Origin: Calliopum simillimum
Lineage: Eukaryota; Arthropoda; Insecta; Diptera; Lauxaniidae
Assembly (NCBI GenBank): GCA_951812925.1
Contig: OX638372.1
Span: 53,690,028 to 53,754,027, forward strand
Direction of reading: 5' to 3'
Length of the DNA: 64,000 nucleotides
Every line of letters starts with the position of its first letter. Position 1 is the first letter of the stretch. The notes under the pieces were generated by a model that was not told where the DNA came from, searched no databases, and saw only the letters and a program-made list of their open reading frames with translations. The position numbers and the translations under genes were made by a program. This document shows, piece by piece, positions 33,364 through 46,077 of this stretch.

Positions 33364-35985
33364 TACAGTGAGTCACAGATGTATTTTGCATGCGAAAAAT
33401 ATTCAAAAAATCGAATTAATACTCAATTTTTAGCCGTTTCATCCTTAGAAAAGTAATATTTTTTTTATAAACTTCGAGTCAATGGAACGTTAGCTATGAT
33501 ACCACTTCACAAAAAAATTAAAATAATGCGTTCTAATCACTTAAAAAGCAAAGAAATAATTTATTCATCTTTTTTATAAGGTCACAAAAGTATTTTGCTT
33601 TTTAGTAAAATTTTACTTTGAGATTATTTATCAAGTAAAAGAGGCTTTTTTTATAATAACCATGGTAGCCTTTATTTGAGGAGACATCATCTAAACATCT
33701 TTGTGAGGATTCTATCCCTTTACGACGTTTATGTCGGTGTTTTTTCCAATTTTTCTTGCAGTACTTGTTTGAGCACATTTTTTTGATAAAATATGGTATT
33801 CTTTGACCTTTCCACTAGATAAGACCAAAAAAATTTCTATTGGATTCGAAGAAGAATATCGCTGTGGTGTTTTAATCTCTTTGGTGTTGTACAGAAGTGT
33901 CCCAAGATGTATATTTAGAATCATTGTCTTTTGAAAATAAAAAGTCATCTTGTGGTAAGCCCATTTTTTAAGAACTGGGTGCAAATTTTTTTTGTGAAAT
34001 GGGACTGATATTCATGTCTATCCATATTGCCAGCATTAAGTTTAAGTTTCCCTATTCCATGAGCCAAGAAAAGCCCACGACACACCATCATGTAAAATTG
34101 TTGCTTTTAAGTTATAAAAGTTAAGAGTTTTATTTGCCTTATGCCTGACCATACGGCGTCTATCGATCCGATGGAAAGCAAATATTATATTATTGGATCC
34201 AATAGAAAGCAAAAATAATATTTTCGGATCCGATGGACGCCGCATGGTCTGGCATAAAGCAAATCAAACCCTTAATTTTTATACCCTACACCCAGGGTAT
34301 ATTCACTTTGTCCTTCCGTTTGTAACGCAGAGAAGGAGGCGTGGCAGGTATAGAAAAGTATATATATTCTTGATCAGCGTCACCTCCTGAGTCGATATAG
34401 CCATGTCCGTCTGTCTGGCTGGCTGGCTGGCTGGCTGGCTGGGTGGCTGGCTGGGTGGCTGGCTGGGTAATGTGTGTGGAAATACACTTTTTGGGAAAAC
34501 TAAGCAAGATAATTCAATGAAATTTGGTACCCTGCCTCCGTCATCAAAGATAGCTCGGGGGATTGAAAATGAGCAAAATCGGTTAACGGACACGCCTACC
34601 GCCCATACAAAAAATATATTCAAAATGCAATTTTAGGAGTATTTTTCACAACAATGCAACCAAAATACACATAAATACTAGAAATTGTAAGCGCAAGCTC
34701 TGAGAAAAAACTGAGCGAACTCGGACAAAATGGCGTGGCACTTCCCATATAAGCAAAAGCTTCAAAACGCTATACTGAAAGCGATTTTTGAGATATTCGA
34801 ACCAAATTTAACTCAGACACTAAGAACTATAAGTGAAAGCTCTCAACAAAAATTGGGTGAAATCGGACAAGGGGGCGTAGCACCTCCCATATGAGCAAAA
34901 GTTTCAAAATGCCATACGGAAAGAGTTTTTTGAGATAATCCAAACAAATTTCACTCAAATACTAAAGACTATAAATGCACGCTCTAAGCTAAAACTAGAG
35001 GAACTCGGACAAGAGGGCGTGGCACCTCCTATATAAGCAAAAGCTTCAAAACACTATGCTGAAAACATTTTTCACTCAGACATTTAAACCTATAAATGCA
35101 AGCTCTGAACAAAAACTGGGTGAACTCGAACAAGAGGGCGTAGCACCTCCCATATGAGCAAAATTTTAAAAATACTGCAGTGTAGGGTATTTAATGTTTG
35201 GCCAGGCCAAATTTTACACCCTTACTAGTTATAACTTAAAAGCAATAATTTTACATGATGGTGTGTCGTGGGCTGTTCTCGGCTTATGGAATGGGGAAAC
35301 TTAAGCTTATCGGTGGCAATATGGATAGACATGAACATCAGTCTAATTCCACAAAGAAGTTTGCGCCTAGTACTTAAAAAATGGGCTTACCACAAGATGA
35401 CTTTTTATTTTCAAAAGACAATGACCCTAAATACACATCCTAGGACACTTCTGTACAACACCAAAGAGATTAAAACACCACAGCGATATTCTTCTTCGAG
35501 TCCAATAGAATTTTTTTTGGTCTTATCTAGTGGAAAGGGCAAAGAATACCATATTTTATCAAAAAAATGTGCTCAAACAAGTACTGCAAGAAAAATGGGA
35601 AAAAACACCGACCATAAATGTCGTAAAGGGGTAGAATCCTCACAAAGATGTTTAGATGATGTCTCCTCAAATAAAGGCTACCATGGTTATTATAAAAAAA
35701 GCCTCTTTTACTTGATAAATAATCTCAAAGTTAAATTTTACTTAAAAGCAAAATACTTTTGTGACCTTATAAAAAAGATGAATAAATTATTTCTTTGCTT
35801 TTTAAGTGATTAGAACGCATTATTTTAATTTTTTTATGAAGTGGTATCATAGCTAACGTTCCATTGACTCGAAGTTTATAAAAAAATATTACTTTTCTAA
35901 GGATGAAACGGCTGAAAATTGAGTATTAATTCGAATTTTTGAATATTTTTTGTATGCAAAATACTTCTGTGACACACTGTATGTG
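33364..35985. mobile_element. Tc1-type palindrome (two halves head to head) split by a Helentron
   Basis: The left arm 33364-34197 and right arm 34198-34279 plus 35229-35985 are near mirror images of 834 and 839 bp. The exact centre is TATTGGATCCAATA (34191-34204). Outer ends AGTGAGTCACAGATGTATTT and TACTTCTGTGACACACTGT are Tc1-like TIRs. Both arms read outward as the decayed 3' half of a Tc1 transposase (KKWAYHKMTFYFQK, then an NDPK-like remnant). Helentron copy B sits in the right arm. Confidence 0.8.
34280..35228 (-). mobile_element. Helentron/DINE-like element, copy B
   Basis: Reverse orientation of copy A: CCCTACACCCAGGGTATATT at left, the (GGCT)n run at 34418-34470, tandem units with GGCGTGGCAC landmarks at 34732, 34874, 35016 (142 bp) and 35137 (121 bp, a 21-bp deletion), and GGCCAGGCCAAATTTTACAC...ACTAG at right. 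The uninterrupted site can be read from the other palindrome arm: no long target duplication is present, as expected for Helitron-class insertion. Confidence 0.78.
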
Positions 35986-36168
35986 TTTTACTAAACAATA
36001 ACTGTTGCTTAGGGTTTTTAGCTTATTAAGCCACCACTTTAACCTAATCTTTGTACGAAATATTGCATTTTCAAAATTAGATAAAGGCAGGAACTTCTAC
36101 TAAAAGACAACTTTCTAAGCAAACTGTTACTATTTTTCAAATAAACAAATAATAATATCTAATTCCAG

Positions 36169-37876
36169 GCCCATGGACTCGTGAAGAAGATGAAAAAGTT
36201 GTAGAACTGGTAAGACGATTCGGTCCAAAAAAATGGACGCTAATTGCACGCTATCTAAATGGACGTATTGGCAAACAATGCCGAGAGCGTTGGCACAATC
36301 ATCTTAATCCAAATATTAAAAAAACTGCATGGACCGAAGAAGAAGACTGCATTATCTATCAAGCACACATGGAATGGGGTAATCAGTGGGCGAAAATTGC
36401 AAAGTTGCTGCCTGGACGCACTGACAATGCCATTAAGAATCACTGGAATTCGACAATGCGACGGAAATATGACAACGAACGTTCGAATATGCTAATACGT
36501 CAATGTCCTGATTTAAAAAACTCTCGCTCCAATTTAAAAACTCTTATTAAAATTGGTGGTGGCGGAGGAGCAAATGCAGCAGCGAAAGCTGGTGGTTTAG
36601 CAATGCAAATATTACAACGTCCTCAGCATCATTTGTCTTCTTATGTAAATTACGCTGGAGGAGATAAACCAACAACATCTGCCGCATCATTGTCAAATAA
36701 ATTGCTTAATGGTCGCGCACCAAATATTCTAAAGCGCACAAAGCACACACAACAGCAGCAGCATTTGCAACAACAGATTAAAAGTGAAAACATCAATACT
36801 ATAAACGCTGCTGAAGAAAATTCAAATTATCGTCAACAGAAATCGTCGGATGTTAAATTACCTGATTCTCCAGTAATGACACCGATAAAGCCATTGCCAT
36901 TTTCACCAAGTCAATTCTTGAACTCACCTTGTTTAACAACATTTGATGATATGAATTTGGCAGCCAGTACACCTGTTCACAAAACGTACAACCGTGTTGG
37001 CATGGAGATTAAAAAGGAATTGGAGAGTTCATCAATTGAAACTCCACATAAAAGTGAGTTATTTTTAAAATTAATAAATGTTTATTTAATCAAAGCTACA
37101 GCACTATCATTCGATTCATTTTTACTCAGTCTTATTAAATTTATGATTAGACTCATTGTTAAAAAACTGAAATCTGATCAACATTAATTAATATTTTAGG
37201 TTTTATGGGTCCACGAACACCTACTCCATTTAAAGATGCTTTAGCAGCGCTTGGCAAAAAACGTCGTGGAGAACGTTACATTCCACCAAGTCCATCTAGC
37301 CTTGTAGAAGATCTTGCTGAATTAATACATGACGAGCAATTAAATGACACCACTAGTACCAGCAATTACTTGCAGCGTCCGATAAAAAAGGAAAATCTAT
37401 CCGCTGACACATCAGAAGCAAGTATTACATCTGAAAGTCAACAATTACCTCCACCAAAGAAAGCACGCAAATCTTTAATCACTAGTTGGGGAGAAAATAT
37501 TATGCCTACTGCTGCTGTAACTGAAATAAAACTAGAGAAGAAATCTTTGCCATATGAAACGGAAACGCCAAGCAAATTTCTAACTTCAAGTGATTCCATT
37601 GCATTTTCCCCAAATAGCATTATTAAAGATACACTGTGTAGTGAGTCTGATCTACTTTTGGATACAAACGAAGAATCAAAAAAAGAAAATAGTCTACAGC
37701 ATGCCATGCAATCGTTACAGCCACAGCAGTCAAGACCACAGTATTTGGATCCGAAATGGGAGAAACTTGCTTGTGGCCAGACGAAAGATCAGCAGTATAT
37801 GGTGCAGCAAGCACATGCATGCCTTAAGAATCTCTCGCTAATGCCTCGGTCACTAAACTTTGAAAAACAGAAGTAA
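36169..37876 (+). CDS. Myb: Myb transcription factor, exons 2-3 (repeats R2-R3 and MuvB-binding C-terminus)
   Basis: Exons 36169-37053 and 37200-37876; with exon 1 the CDS is 1962 nt, 653 aa, close to the Drosophila Myb length. R2 covers about 134-185 (Trp 136, 156, 175; the conserved Cys 171) and R3 about 186-236, ending in [16 protein letters not shown] Gln/Ser-rich middle follows. Exon 3 opens with [12 protein letters not shown], a signature of B-Myb-like proteins. Near the end, [15 protein letters not shown] followed by QQAHACL matches the short segment by which B-Myb and fly Myb contact the LIN9/LIN52 part of MuvB. The stop is at 37874-37876. All key residues look intact, so this is a functional gene. 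Confidence 0.95.
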
Positions 37877-38261
37877 GGAAAAAAAAAAAGTTGATACAAA
37901 GAAAAAAACTAGATAAGAAATTTTCGTTTTTTTATTTATTTCGAAGCAAACTAATAGGTACCTAAGATAATGTACTCTAATGAATCGTTTGGGTATTTTT
38001 TAAATCTTTTTATTTTTACAAGCATAAGTTTAAAGTTCTGAAAGATTATTTTTCAAATCATATTTTATATATGGCTTGATATAAACGCATCCAATAATTG
38101 TATTTCATAAGTTTTTTTATTGTATATCGTCTAATATATGAATATTGTAGTTATACTGCAAAGCAAACAAATCTTATTTTTTACAAAGTTATTTCCTTAA
38201 TTGTATCTTTCCAATGTTTTGCAACAATTTAATAGTACCTACTTATGTATATTTTTATTAT

Positions 38262-38267
38262 AATAAA
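38262..38267 (+). terminator. Probable poly(A) signal of Myb
   Basis: AATAAA followed at once by overlapping AAATAAAA-type hexamers, about 390 nt after the Myb stop codon. The 3' UTR is AT-rich with no other feature. Confidence 0.45.
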
Positions 38268-38411
38268 AAATAAAATTGGTACAAAATGTTGTACAGTAAT
38301 TAAACCACTTGATATGTTAATTTTTTGAAAAAGAAACTACACAATTAATTTCGAATATAACGGAAGTGGTTCTGGTGTATTACGTTTTGATTCGCTTCAA
38401 ATAGGATACAT

Positions 38412-38553
38412 CACTTATGGGACTGTCCATAAAGTCCATGATGCTCCTAGGGGGGGTTCAAAGAAGCGTCAAGGCTGGTGTCTTATTTTTTATGAAGCTA
38501 CCGTCACGGGTTCATTTTAGTGAATTTTAGCATCATGGAGTTGTCCAGTTGTC
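38412..38553. repeat. Short inverted repeat downstream of Myb
   Basis: GTCCATAAAGTCCATGATGCT-like text pairs imperfectly with AGCATCATGGAGTTGTCC. MITE-sized. Confidence 0.4.
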
Positions 38554-38599
38554 CTATATGTGTATGAATGGGTTTTTTTAAAAGTGGAAAAATACAGCA

Positions 38600-38770
38600 G
38601 CTTAAGTAATGCCATAACATGAATTGGCTGCCATTTTATTGGAAATTAATGAACTTGAACCTTGTTTTCACGGAAAGTTTTCTTGATTCTGCATAATTGT
38701 TAAAAAAATTATATCGGTAAAATAACTGATTATTATGGCAAATAATGTGTATGACATTACTTTTTCTCTC
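38600..38770. repeat. MITE-like unit of the 14.3/60.5-kb family
   Basis: AACATGAATTGGCTGCCATT, CTTGTTTTCACGG, TTATATCGGTAAAATAACTG and ATTATTATGGCA in the same order as the 14.3-kb unit. Confidence 0.6.
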
Positions 38771-38869
38771 TATGGACTTCTTCCGCTTTCACTTTTCAGT
38801 GAAAATCAGGAGATCCTTACCCGCGAATCAGAATTTTCACAAAATGTTTTGACTCTGGTGAAAACAAAC

Positions 38870-39090
38870 AGTGACAAATCTCAAATTTTAAACGTGTCAC
38901 CCGTTTAAAATTAGGCCTTAAAGTACGCATAGTTTTTTTCAAAGTTTTTTGAAAGTATGCTGGGCTTTGTGAAATTTGTCCTACAAAACTTGTAGTATGA
39001 GCATAAAATTATGCTCAAAAACGTAGCATGTTCTTAGGCAAAATATTAAACTGGTGACACATCTGAAATTTGAGATTTGCCACTATCCGG
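38870..39090. repeat. Inverted repeat (MITE-like)
   Basis: GACAAATCTCAAATTTTAAA / CGTGTCACC at left and GGTGACACATCTGAAATTTG / AGATTTGCC at right. Confidence 0.55.
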
Positions 39091-39959
39091 CCTGTTCCGT
39101 AATCCGTGTAATTTCAATTACTTTTAATTTCGAAGACTTGTTGATTACTTTTTATTTTCGATGTGGATGTGAAGCCTATTCAACGACTGTTCAAGACGTT
39201 TAACTTTTCACAGTAGAAACGCAAACTTTTTAGCTGTCAGTTGAAAAATACACACAAGTAAACAAGATTTATGAATCAAAATGCTTTTTATTAAATTTAT
39301 AAACTTTAATTGAGTTTCACGTTAACAACGGTTGCTGCAATGCACTTGAAATTATAACTGCTCGCAATTTTGTCTGTCAAAATAATGTATTAGGCGAGAT
39401 GCCCAATTATGGGGTTTCCTCTGATTTGAGGAAATTTCAGAAAGTTTTTTTTCATGCTCAGTGCATTTTATTGGGTTAATTAGATGTTCTATTGCAATTT
39501 AAGAAATAAAATCAGGTGGCATCCTATTTTCGAACTATTCTTACTAACACCATGATATAATGAAATGTCAAATAATTCACACAAACACTGACTTCGAAAA
39601 TGCCAATTTGCCGACTTTTTACTTGTCATCGGAAAAAATGTTTTTTTAGTTAGAGTTTTTTATTTCAGCAATATTTACAATATTACATTTACAATAAAAA
39701 TAAGAATTACTCGCTAAAAAAGGGAAAAACTCTGGAGCTTATACGTGTGTATTTTTTTTTTTTCAATTTGATCGAAAAAACAGCTTTAAAAAAGCAAAAT
39801 TAATTGAAAAGTCGTAGCATAATGCCGACTTTTCAAAAAGTTTTGCATTCCACTTTATACCCACTTTCACGTGAAAGTGGAATTGGAAACAGGGCGGTAT
39901 TTCTAATTTTTTTTTGCCGCTGTGTTGCCAAATAAAAAATAACCATTTTGTGTTCTTGG

Positions 39960-41540
39960 TCCAAAAAAAATTCTACCTTTATTGAAATGTATGGGAGGTG
40001 CCACGCCCTCTTGTCTTAATTCACGTAGCTCTTGCTCTAAGGTTGCTTCGAATATTTCTAGTGTCTGTCAGAAATTTGGTAACATTAACTTCAATACCAC
40101 TTACACTACAGCGATTTTAAAATAACTTGTATGGGAGGTGCCACGCCTTCTTGTCCGAATTCACCTAGTTTTTGTTTAGAGCTTGCCCTTACAGTTTCTG
40201 GCACTTGTGTGTATTTTGGATGCATTTCCGTAAATAATGGTCTGTTTTTTTTTTATGGCCAGCATTCTCATTTTTAAGCCCCCGAGTTAACTTTTGCGAT
40301 GGAGGCAGTGTACAAAATGTCATCGAATTATCTTGCATATAAAAAATATTAGAAAGATTTCAAAGGCCTGACAGACAGACTGACATGGCTATACCAACTT
40401 ACATAGGAGATGAAGATGACCATATATATATGGGTGATTCTCCTCGCGAGGGAATATTCTGCGGCTCACCTTATTTAACATATATTTTGTGACAATATTT
40501 CGTTCATTTATAATCAAAACTAAATGGGGGTTATCGTGAATTAAGATTCCCGGGGAATTTTCGCGGACTGTCGTGCATTCTCTATTGCAGTTTAAGAAAA
40601 TTCCCCGGGAATCTTGATTCACGATAACCTCCAATGTCTATAGTGTTTCGGGTATGACACTGAAAATTAGCTCGATGCCAAAGATATTTCATGGAAAAAT
40701 TTAACTTTAAAGTGCCAAGTCCTCAGCCTCCTGGCATGTCTGTCTTCCGAAATGTACATACGTACATTTTGTACTAGAAATGAGATATGTAAAAGTCTTT
40801 CAATGTAACTATCAAATATTGCAATTACAATAATATTCAATTTTATTAAAAATATGTTATTGAACTTAGTCACTTGACTTTTACCTCAGCCTCCTGGCAC
40901 ATCAAAACATTAAACCTTTTGATGAATTTGCATATCTATCGCGTTGTTGCTTTATTAATGCGAATAACCGAAGTAAAGTTATCTAAGCATCGATTTCATT
41001 TGTCTCGGATTGTGGATATTTTAGTTGAAACGCCGAGTTTTGTGTGTAAAATCGTGTTGCAGCCAGTCAAATCCTCAGGTCCCTAGCAAGTATTTTCGTT
41101 AAAAATATATTTCGTAGGAAATTAATATTATGTTTATAGGTTACAAAGCCATAGCATTTTAATGTAGAAATCCATTATTTCATCGTTGAGCTTTGTATTG
41201 ACGATTTATTGACTGTTAAGTAAAAAAACCTTAGCCTCCTGGCCTCAGTTTCCTGGAAACTTAAAAGATCTAATTTTGGTTTTTTAATTGTAAAAAAATT
41301 GCGTTTTAACAAACAAAATTTTTTTGTAATTTTCTTTGAATCGTCCATAAAATTCGTGCATTTTATTTTTTTGACCGGCCCATTTTAGAAAAGTACAAAG
41401 ACTCAAGCTGAACTTGACTAATTGTCTGAACTTAGATACGAAAAAAAATAAAAAAAAAAAATTTCCCGGATATGGCTACATAGTTTCCTTCCTTCATGAG
41501 TAGAATCACCCATAAATACCTTTCTGGGTGTAGGGTATAT
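39960..41540 (+). mobile_element. Helentron/DINE-like element, copy C, interrupted
   Basis: Two units with GGGAGGTGCCACGCC (about 39990 and 40136), then GACAGACTGACATGGCTATA and GATGAAGATGACCATATATA. Another element starts at 40428; the Helentron tail TTTCTGGGTGTAGGGTATAT resumes at about 41520. The 5' end is missing. Confidence 0.65.
40428..41515. mobile_element. Unclassified 1.1-kb element nested in Helentron copy C
   Basis: Ends ATGGGTGATTCT and AGAATCACCCAT are inverted repeats. Inside is a strong hairpin (40533-40630: TTATCGTGAATTAAGATTCC with GGAATCTTGATTCACGATAA) and three copies of CAGCCTCCTGGC-like text (40722, 40886, 41235). No ORF of note. Confidence 0.6.
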
Positions 41541-42025
41541 TAAGGTGGAAACCCGAAGGCAAATGCAAACTTCATAAAATCATGCAAAATACTGTCCCAA
41601 TCGGCCAAACATATTGTGGCGTAAGCAAAGAAAGTTGAAATGAGATTTTAATAAATAGCTTATGTAAAAACTATAGCAAAATAATTTAAGAACACAGAAC
41701 AGCACCATCTCATCTAAGCATTTGATAAAGTCTACCAAAATCATGGAGATAATTCTCTTTTGATATTCTATATGGTTTTGTATAGCATAAAGCTGAAATG
41801 TAGCTGGATTAGCAAAGAGAAGGTTAAAGATGTTTCATGAAAGTTCCAATATTTCAACAAGCTACTTCATAAGTGCTGCTTTGCTATTCAGCATCAGTTT
41901 GATTACAGTACATTACAATTATTCCTTAAGTACTAAGTGTTGTCAAACCAAATGTTATTAAATAACAGTGTTTACCTGACTGAAAAATTTTTGTGAGAAA
42001 TGTTAAAAATTTGGTGTCCATGCTT

Positions 42026-44740
42026 AAATATGTAGGGGAATGTATGCCAATCTGACTACTGTCGAACTATCCTCTTACTATGACCAAGTTTTTAAGCCAA
42101 CACCGAAGTGAAAAGATCTATTGCTTATTTCAGTTGTACACCTTAGGTCGCAACTCGAATGTAAAAAGTTTTTTATGATCTGTTTCAAAGTGTTATATTT
42201 TGGATTTAGTCAACTGGAAATGGGAAGTGTCATGTGTTAGCGTTTAGTGTTTTATATCTAGTTTGTGATACGATTTGCGTTTGTGCAAATATAAATGGTT
42301 AAAACATTACTTTTAAGCTTTTCTTAAAAAGTGTCATGTATTCGGGTATGAGACACATCATGTATGCGGGTATGAGACACTTTTTTTTCGAACCCATATC
42401 GTGTGCAATTGTCAAATATCGGCATTAATATTACGTTTTGAATAATTAAATATATAATTTAAAGAGAAAAGTAGTTGGCATTTGTATTTCATACGAAAAA
42501 ATAATGTCATCTTAAATATTTCATTACTATAATTGGTCGCAATTCATTCGGAATATTACTAGCGTTTGGATCTATTTTTTTTTTTGTTCTCATTTGACCA
42601 TGACTACTTCATCGAAGACTCCACCAAAGGTAGCCGATACTGAAAAAATTAATTTTGATGCGCTGCTTCAAGCCGTTAAAATTATTGCAAAATATGGGCA
42701 TACGAGTGACTGCACGAGAACATGGTATTAATAGGTGCACTTTACAGCGACATGTGCAGAAAGTGAAGGCCGAGTTTGATAATATTTCTTCAGTCAGTGA
42801 TGACGCATTGATGGATTTCATCCGTACATCGCATATGAAAATTCCTAAAAAATGGTTTATTTCATGATAGGTTTTCTCTGCCAAGCAAGAAAAAGTCTTT
42901 GTGTAATACATCCTCAAATGCGTGAACCATTATTATGGTTTAAGTATTAAAGAGTTGCGGGAGCTGGCATACCACGCTGCCATTAAATGGAATCTTCAAT
43001 ATCCGTCTACTTGGGATGATGATTCAAAAGCTAGCCGTTTTTGGTATTATAACTTCATGAAACGCCACCCAGAACTAACGCTGAGAACATCAGAGCAGAC
43101 ATCCATTAACCGTACAAAAAGTTTCTGCAAACAAAATATAGACAATTTTTTTTTGCAAATTTGAGCCAGTTACTGGATCAATACCACTTTGATGGAACGG
43201 CCATTTACAACATGAACGAAAGTGGTTTTTCGAGCGATCCAACGAAAATCGGCAAAGTTCTCGCCTTAAAAGGAGCAAAACGGGTTGGGAAATTGGAGGC
43301 TGCTGAGCGTGGAACAATGATCACAATGGCTCTGACTATAAGTGCAAGCGGAAACTCTGTTCCACCATTCTTCTTGTTCCCATTTAAAAACATGCAGTCT
43401 TGCTTTCTGGACAATTCATCGCCTGGAACCGTCGGCTATGCTAATAACTCTGGTTGGTTGTGTCAGCCGGACTTTGTTCGTTACATTCGTCATTTTATCA
43501 ATTTCGTCAAACCATCGACCGATTCGCCTGTTATGCTATTGATGGACAACCATACGTCGCATATATCAGTCGAGGCACTTGATATTGCGGTTGCGAATGA
43601 CGTTCACATCCTCTCGTTTTCTCCACACTGCAGCCATCGGTTGCAGCCATTAGATGTTACAGTCTTCGGCCCAGTCAATACTTATTTCAAGGCGCTAAGT
43701 TCCGCGTGGCAAAAAAATAATGCCAACAAGGTAAAAGCTCAATCTTCCTATAATTCGACACTTTTATAATATGCCTTTGAACTACGTCATGTTGCTGGGA
43801 TTGTATGTGCGGCATTGGATTTGGCGTTAACACCAAAAACTATCAAATCGGGCTTCGCCCCAACGGGTATTGCTCCATACAATCCTAACATTTTTACAGA
43901 TGATGATTTCGTTCAACCCGTTTCACGAAGTGTTGCAAGAATTGCTGTTACCACTGATCTCAATGAGCACCGGCGTATTGAGCAAGAGGCACCGAAATCT
44001 GAGCTCGATCAGCCATCTAGTTATTCATCAACTATAAATGACATTGGCCCATTACAGGAAGCAACCCCAAAAAAACCTTCCAATCGTAGACGAAAGCCAC
44101 TGAAATGTACAGAGCTAACTTTTCCTGAAAACCTTGCTCTTTTAAAGGAAAAAGCAGCAACAAAGAAAACAGCGGCGGAAAAATTGGAAGATAAAAAAAG
44201 GATACAAAAGAAAGCAACGACGAAGAAGTCACCACCAGCTAAACGTTTAAAACGATCCACACCATCCGATGACGATAGAGACTTTTGTGTCATTTGCTTA
44301 AAGTTTTTGCCGAACAAGTTGACCGCTGCCAATACCATCTTATGTAATACATGCAAGCGACCTGTCCATGCAGAGTGTGCAGACATAAAGACAAGCTTCT
44401 ACACTTGCAAGCATTGCGACAGCGATTATGAGTTTCTGAATAAATAAAAGTTTGTGTTTACGCATAGTTATATGGTTTTTATTTCATATTTTCTGATTTT
44501 CATTGCATTTTTCTAGGTGTCTCATACCCGCATACAAAACTTAAATTGCTAAAAAAAAGTACTTTGAAAATTAGCCATAACTTTTGAATGTGATGAAATA
44601 ACTTCCTACGTCCTTCAAAATGTGTGCATTTCTTACCTTTCGAACGATATATAAAACACCTGAATCGGTTGGACCAGTAAAAAGTTATGGCTCAAAAGCA
44701 AAACCCGGCTCATAACCGCATACATTCCCTTACATATTTT
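42026..44740 (+). mobile_element. Pogo/Tigger-like DNA transposon, about 2.7 kb
   Basis: TIRs TGTAGGGGAATGTATGC (left, about 42031) and GCATACATTCCCTTACA (right, ending 44737) are flanked by TA. Subterminal GGGTATGAGACAC occurs twice near 42340-42382 and inverted as GTGTCTCATACCC near 44516. It contains one decayed transposase. Confidence 0.85.
42600..44447 (+). pseudogene. Pogo-like DDE_1 transposase with C-terminal PHD/RING-like finger
   Basis: The frame opens MTTSSKTPPKV, then a psq/CENP-B-type helix-turn-helix (GIRVTAREHGINRCTLQRHV), an HTH_Tnp region (SRFWYYNFMKRHPEL), then the DDE core: YNMNESGF (first acid appears as Glu), LLMDNHTSH and FSPHCSHRLQPLD. After FAPTGIAPYNP comes a Lys-rich linker and a C4HC3-like finger (CVICLKFL...CNTCKRPVHAEC...FYTCKHC), ending at 44447. 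Frameshifts near 42690 and 43150 and stops near 42866 and 43767 break it into five pieces. The finger at the C-terminus is intact. Confidence 0.85.
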
Positions 44741-44845
44741 GATTGCATCATAATCAACCGTCGTTATAAGTGATACTTATTGATACCTCTGCACAGTAAA
44801 TAATGGGTTTGTAATTGTTGTATGGTAGTCGTTTGTCAATTCCAA

Positions 44846-45330
44846 AGAAACTTTTTGCGTAGAATCCAAATCCGAGGTCAGAATCAGCTTATCAGCTCTA
44901 GATTTTGAGATATTTGAGGTTAAGAACGAGAACACGGTTATTTTTGAGGTAAGATGCAGACTTCACAAACCTCCTTTTTTTTTTTGTTTTTGTTTACCTA
45001 ATTCATCACGTAGTGCTTCTCTTTCTCTTCAAAATTAGCTCTTGAAAAGTATCTTACGATGCTTCCGTCAAAAGTAATGGTCGATTTAAGATGACATCTT
45101 AAACATAGCATCGTACGACACTTTTTAAAATCTAATTTTAAAGAGAAGGAGTAGCACTAAGTGACAAATTAGGTAGACAAAAACAAAAAAATATAAAAAA
45201 AAAATGTGCAGTCTGCATCGAAGTTCAAAATTGGCCATCTTCATGTTTTTAACCTCAAATATCTCAAAATCTATAGCTGATAGGCCAATTCTGTCCTCGG
45301 ATTTGGATTCTACGCAGAATGTTCCTTCAG
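44846..45330. repeat. Palindromic repeat of about 485 bp
   Basis: TTTTGCGTAGAATCCAAATC and GATTTGGATTCTACGCAGAA at the ends, GAGATATTTGAGGTTAA / TTAACCTCAAATATCTC further in, and TACGATGCT / AGCATCGTA near the centre. A diverged half-copy occurs at 21.86-21.98 kb. Confidence 0.7.
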
Positions 45331-45977
45331 ATACTACCTCCAACTGCATTGCAACAAAATCGTTGTTGTGTTGGTAACTTAAAGGCTAAATATCGGGAAT
45401 AATAAAATTATAAAACTTACCTTCTTATATGTTATTGCAAAATAAGACACGCCTGAATTTAAATTTAATTTGGCACTTTATTTTTCATATTGAAATTAAG
45501 AATTAAATGTTTTTTATGTTAAGAATTTTACCAACTTTAAATATTTAATACTAATATTACAATAATATTGCTACTGTTATTATTTCTAACTATTTACAAA
45601 ATAATATTAATATGGAATATTTTTTTTAATAGATATTTTTTTTTTATGTTACCATTTGGACTTTTAGTAAAAGCATTTTAAAAATCTTATTTGTTAATGC
45701 TCAATTAGAATTTCATATAAATAATAAATTATTAATTTGTAAGTTTTATTATTACGAGTATATATTGATGTATGTATATTGCGTACGAAAAGTTAAGCGT
45801 AACGGAACTAATGTAATACATATGTAAACACGATTCTCGTAGTTGGCTAGTATCTGCAGATAGTTCGTCTTTTCGAAACTTTTTACAAATCTGTCAATTT
45901 TTCAGAAAGTAGCCGCAACTACGCATATTCGTCGGAGGACTAAAGTGTGCGTGCTATAGATATTGAATAGCCTTTGA

Positions 45978-45986
45978 TTTTTATTT
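45978..45986 (-). terminator. Possible poly(A) signal of the 46-51 kb gene
   Basis: TTTTTATTT on plus gives AATAAA on minus roughly 90 nt past the stop at 46078. This is a weak assignment in AT-rich DNA. Confidence 0.3.
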
Positions 45987-46077
45987 GCTAACCCGTCAAA
46001 TGAAATTAAAGCCATTCGTTGCAAAGATGATGCCGTTGCTATGGAATATACTAATTTGAAAGTTATTACATTCGTTG

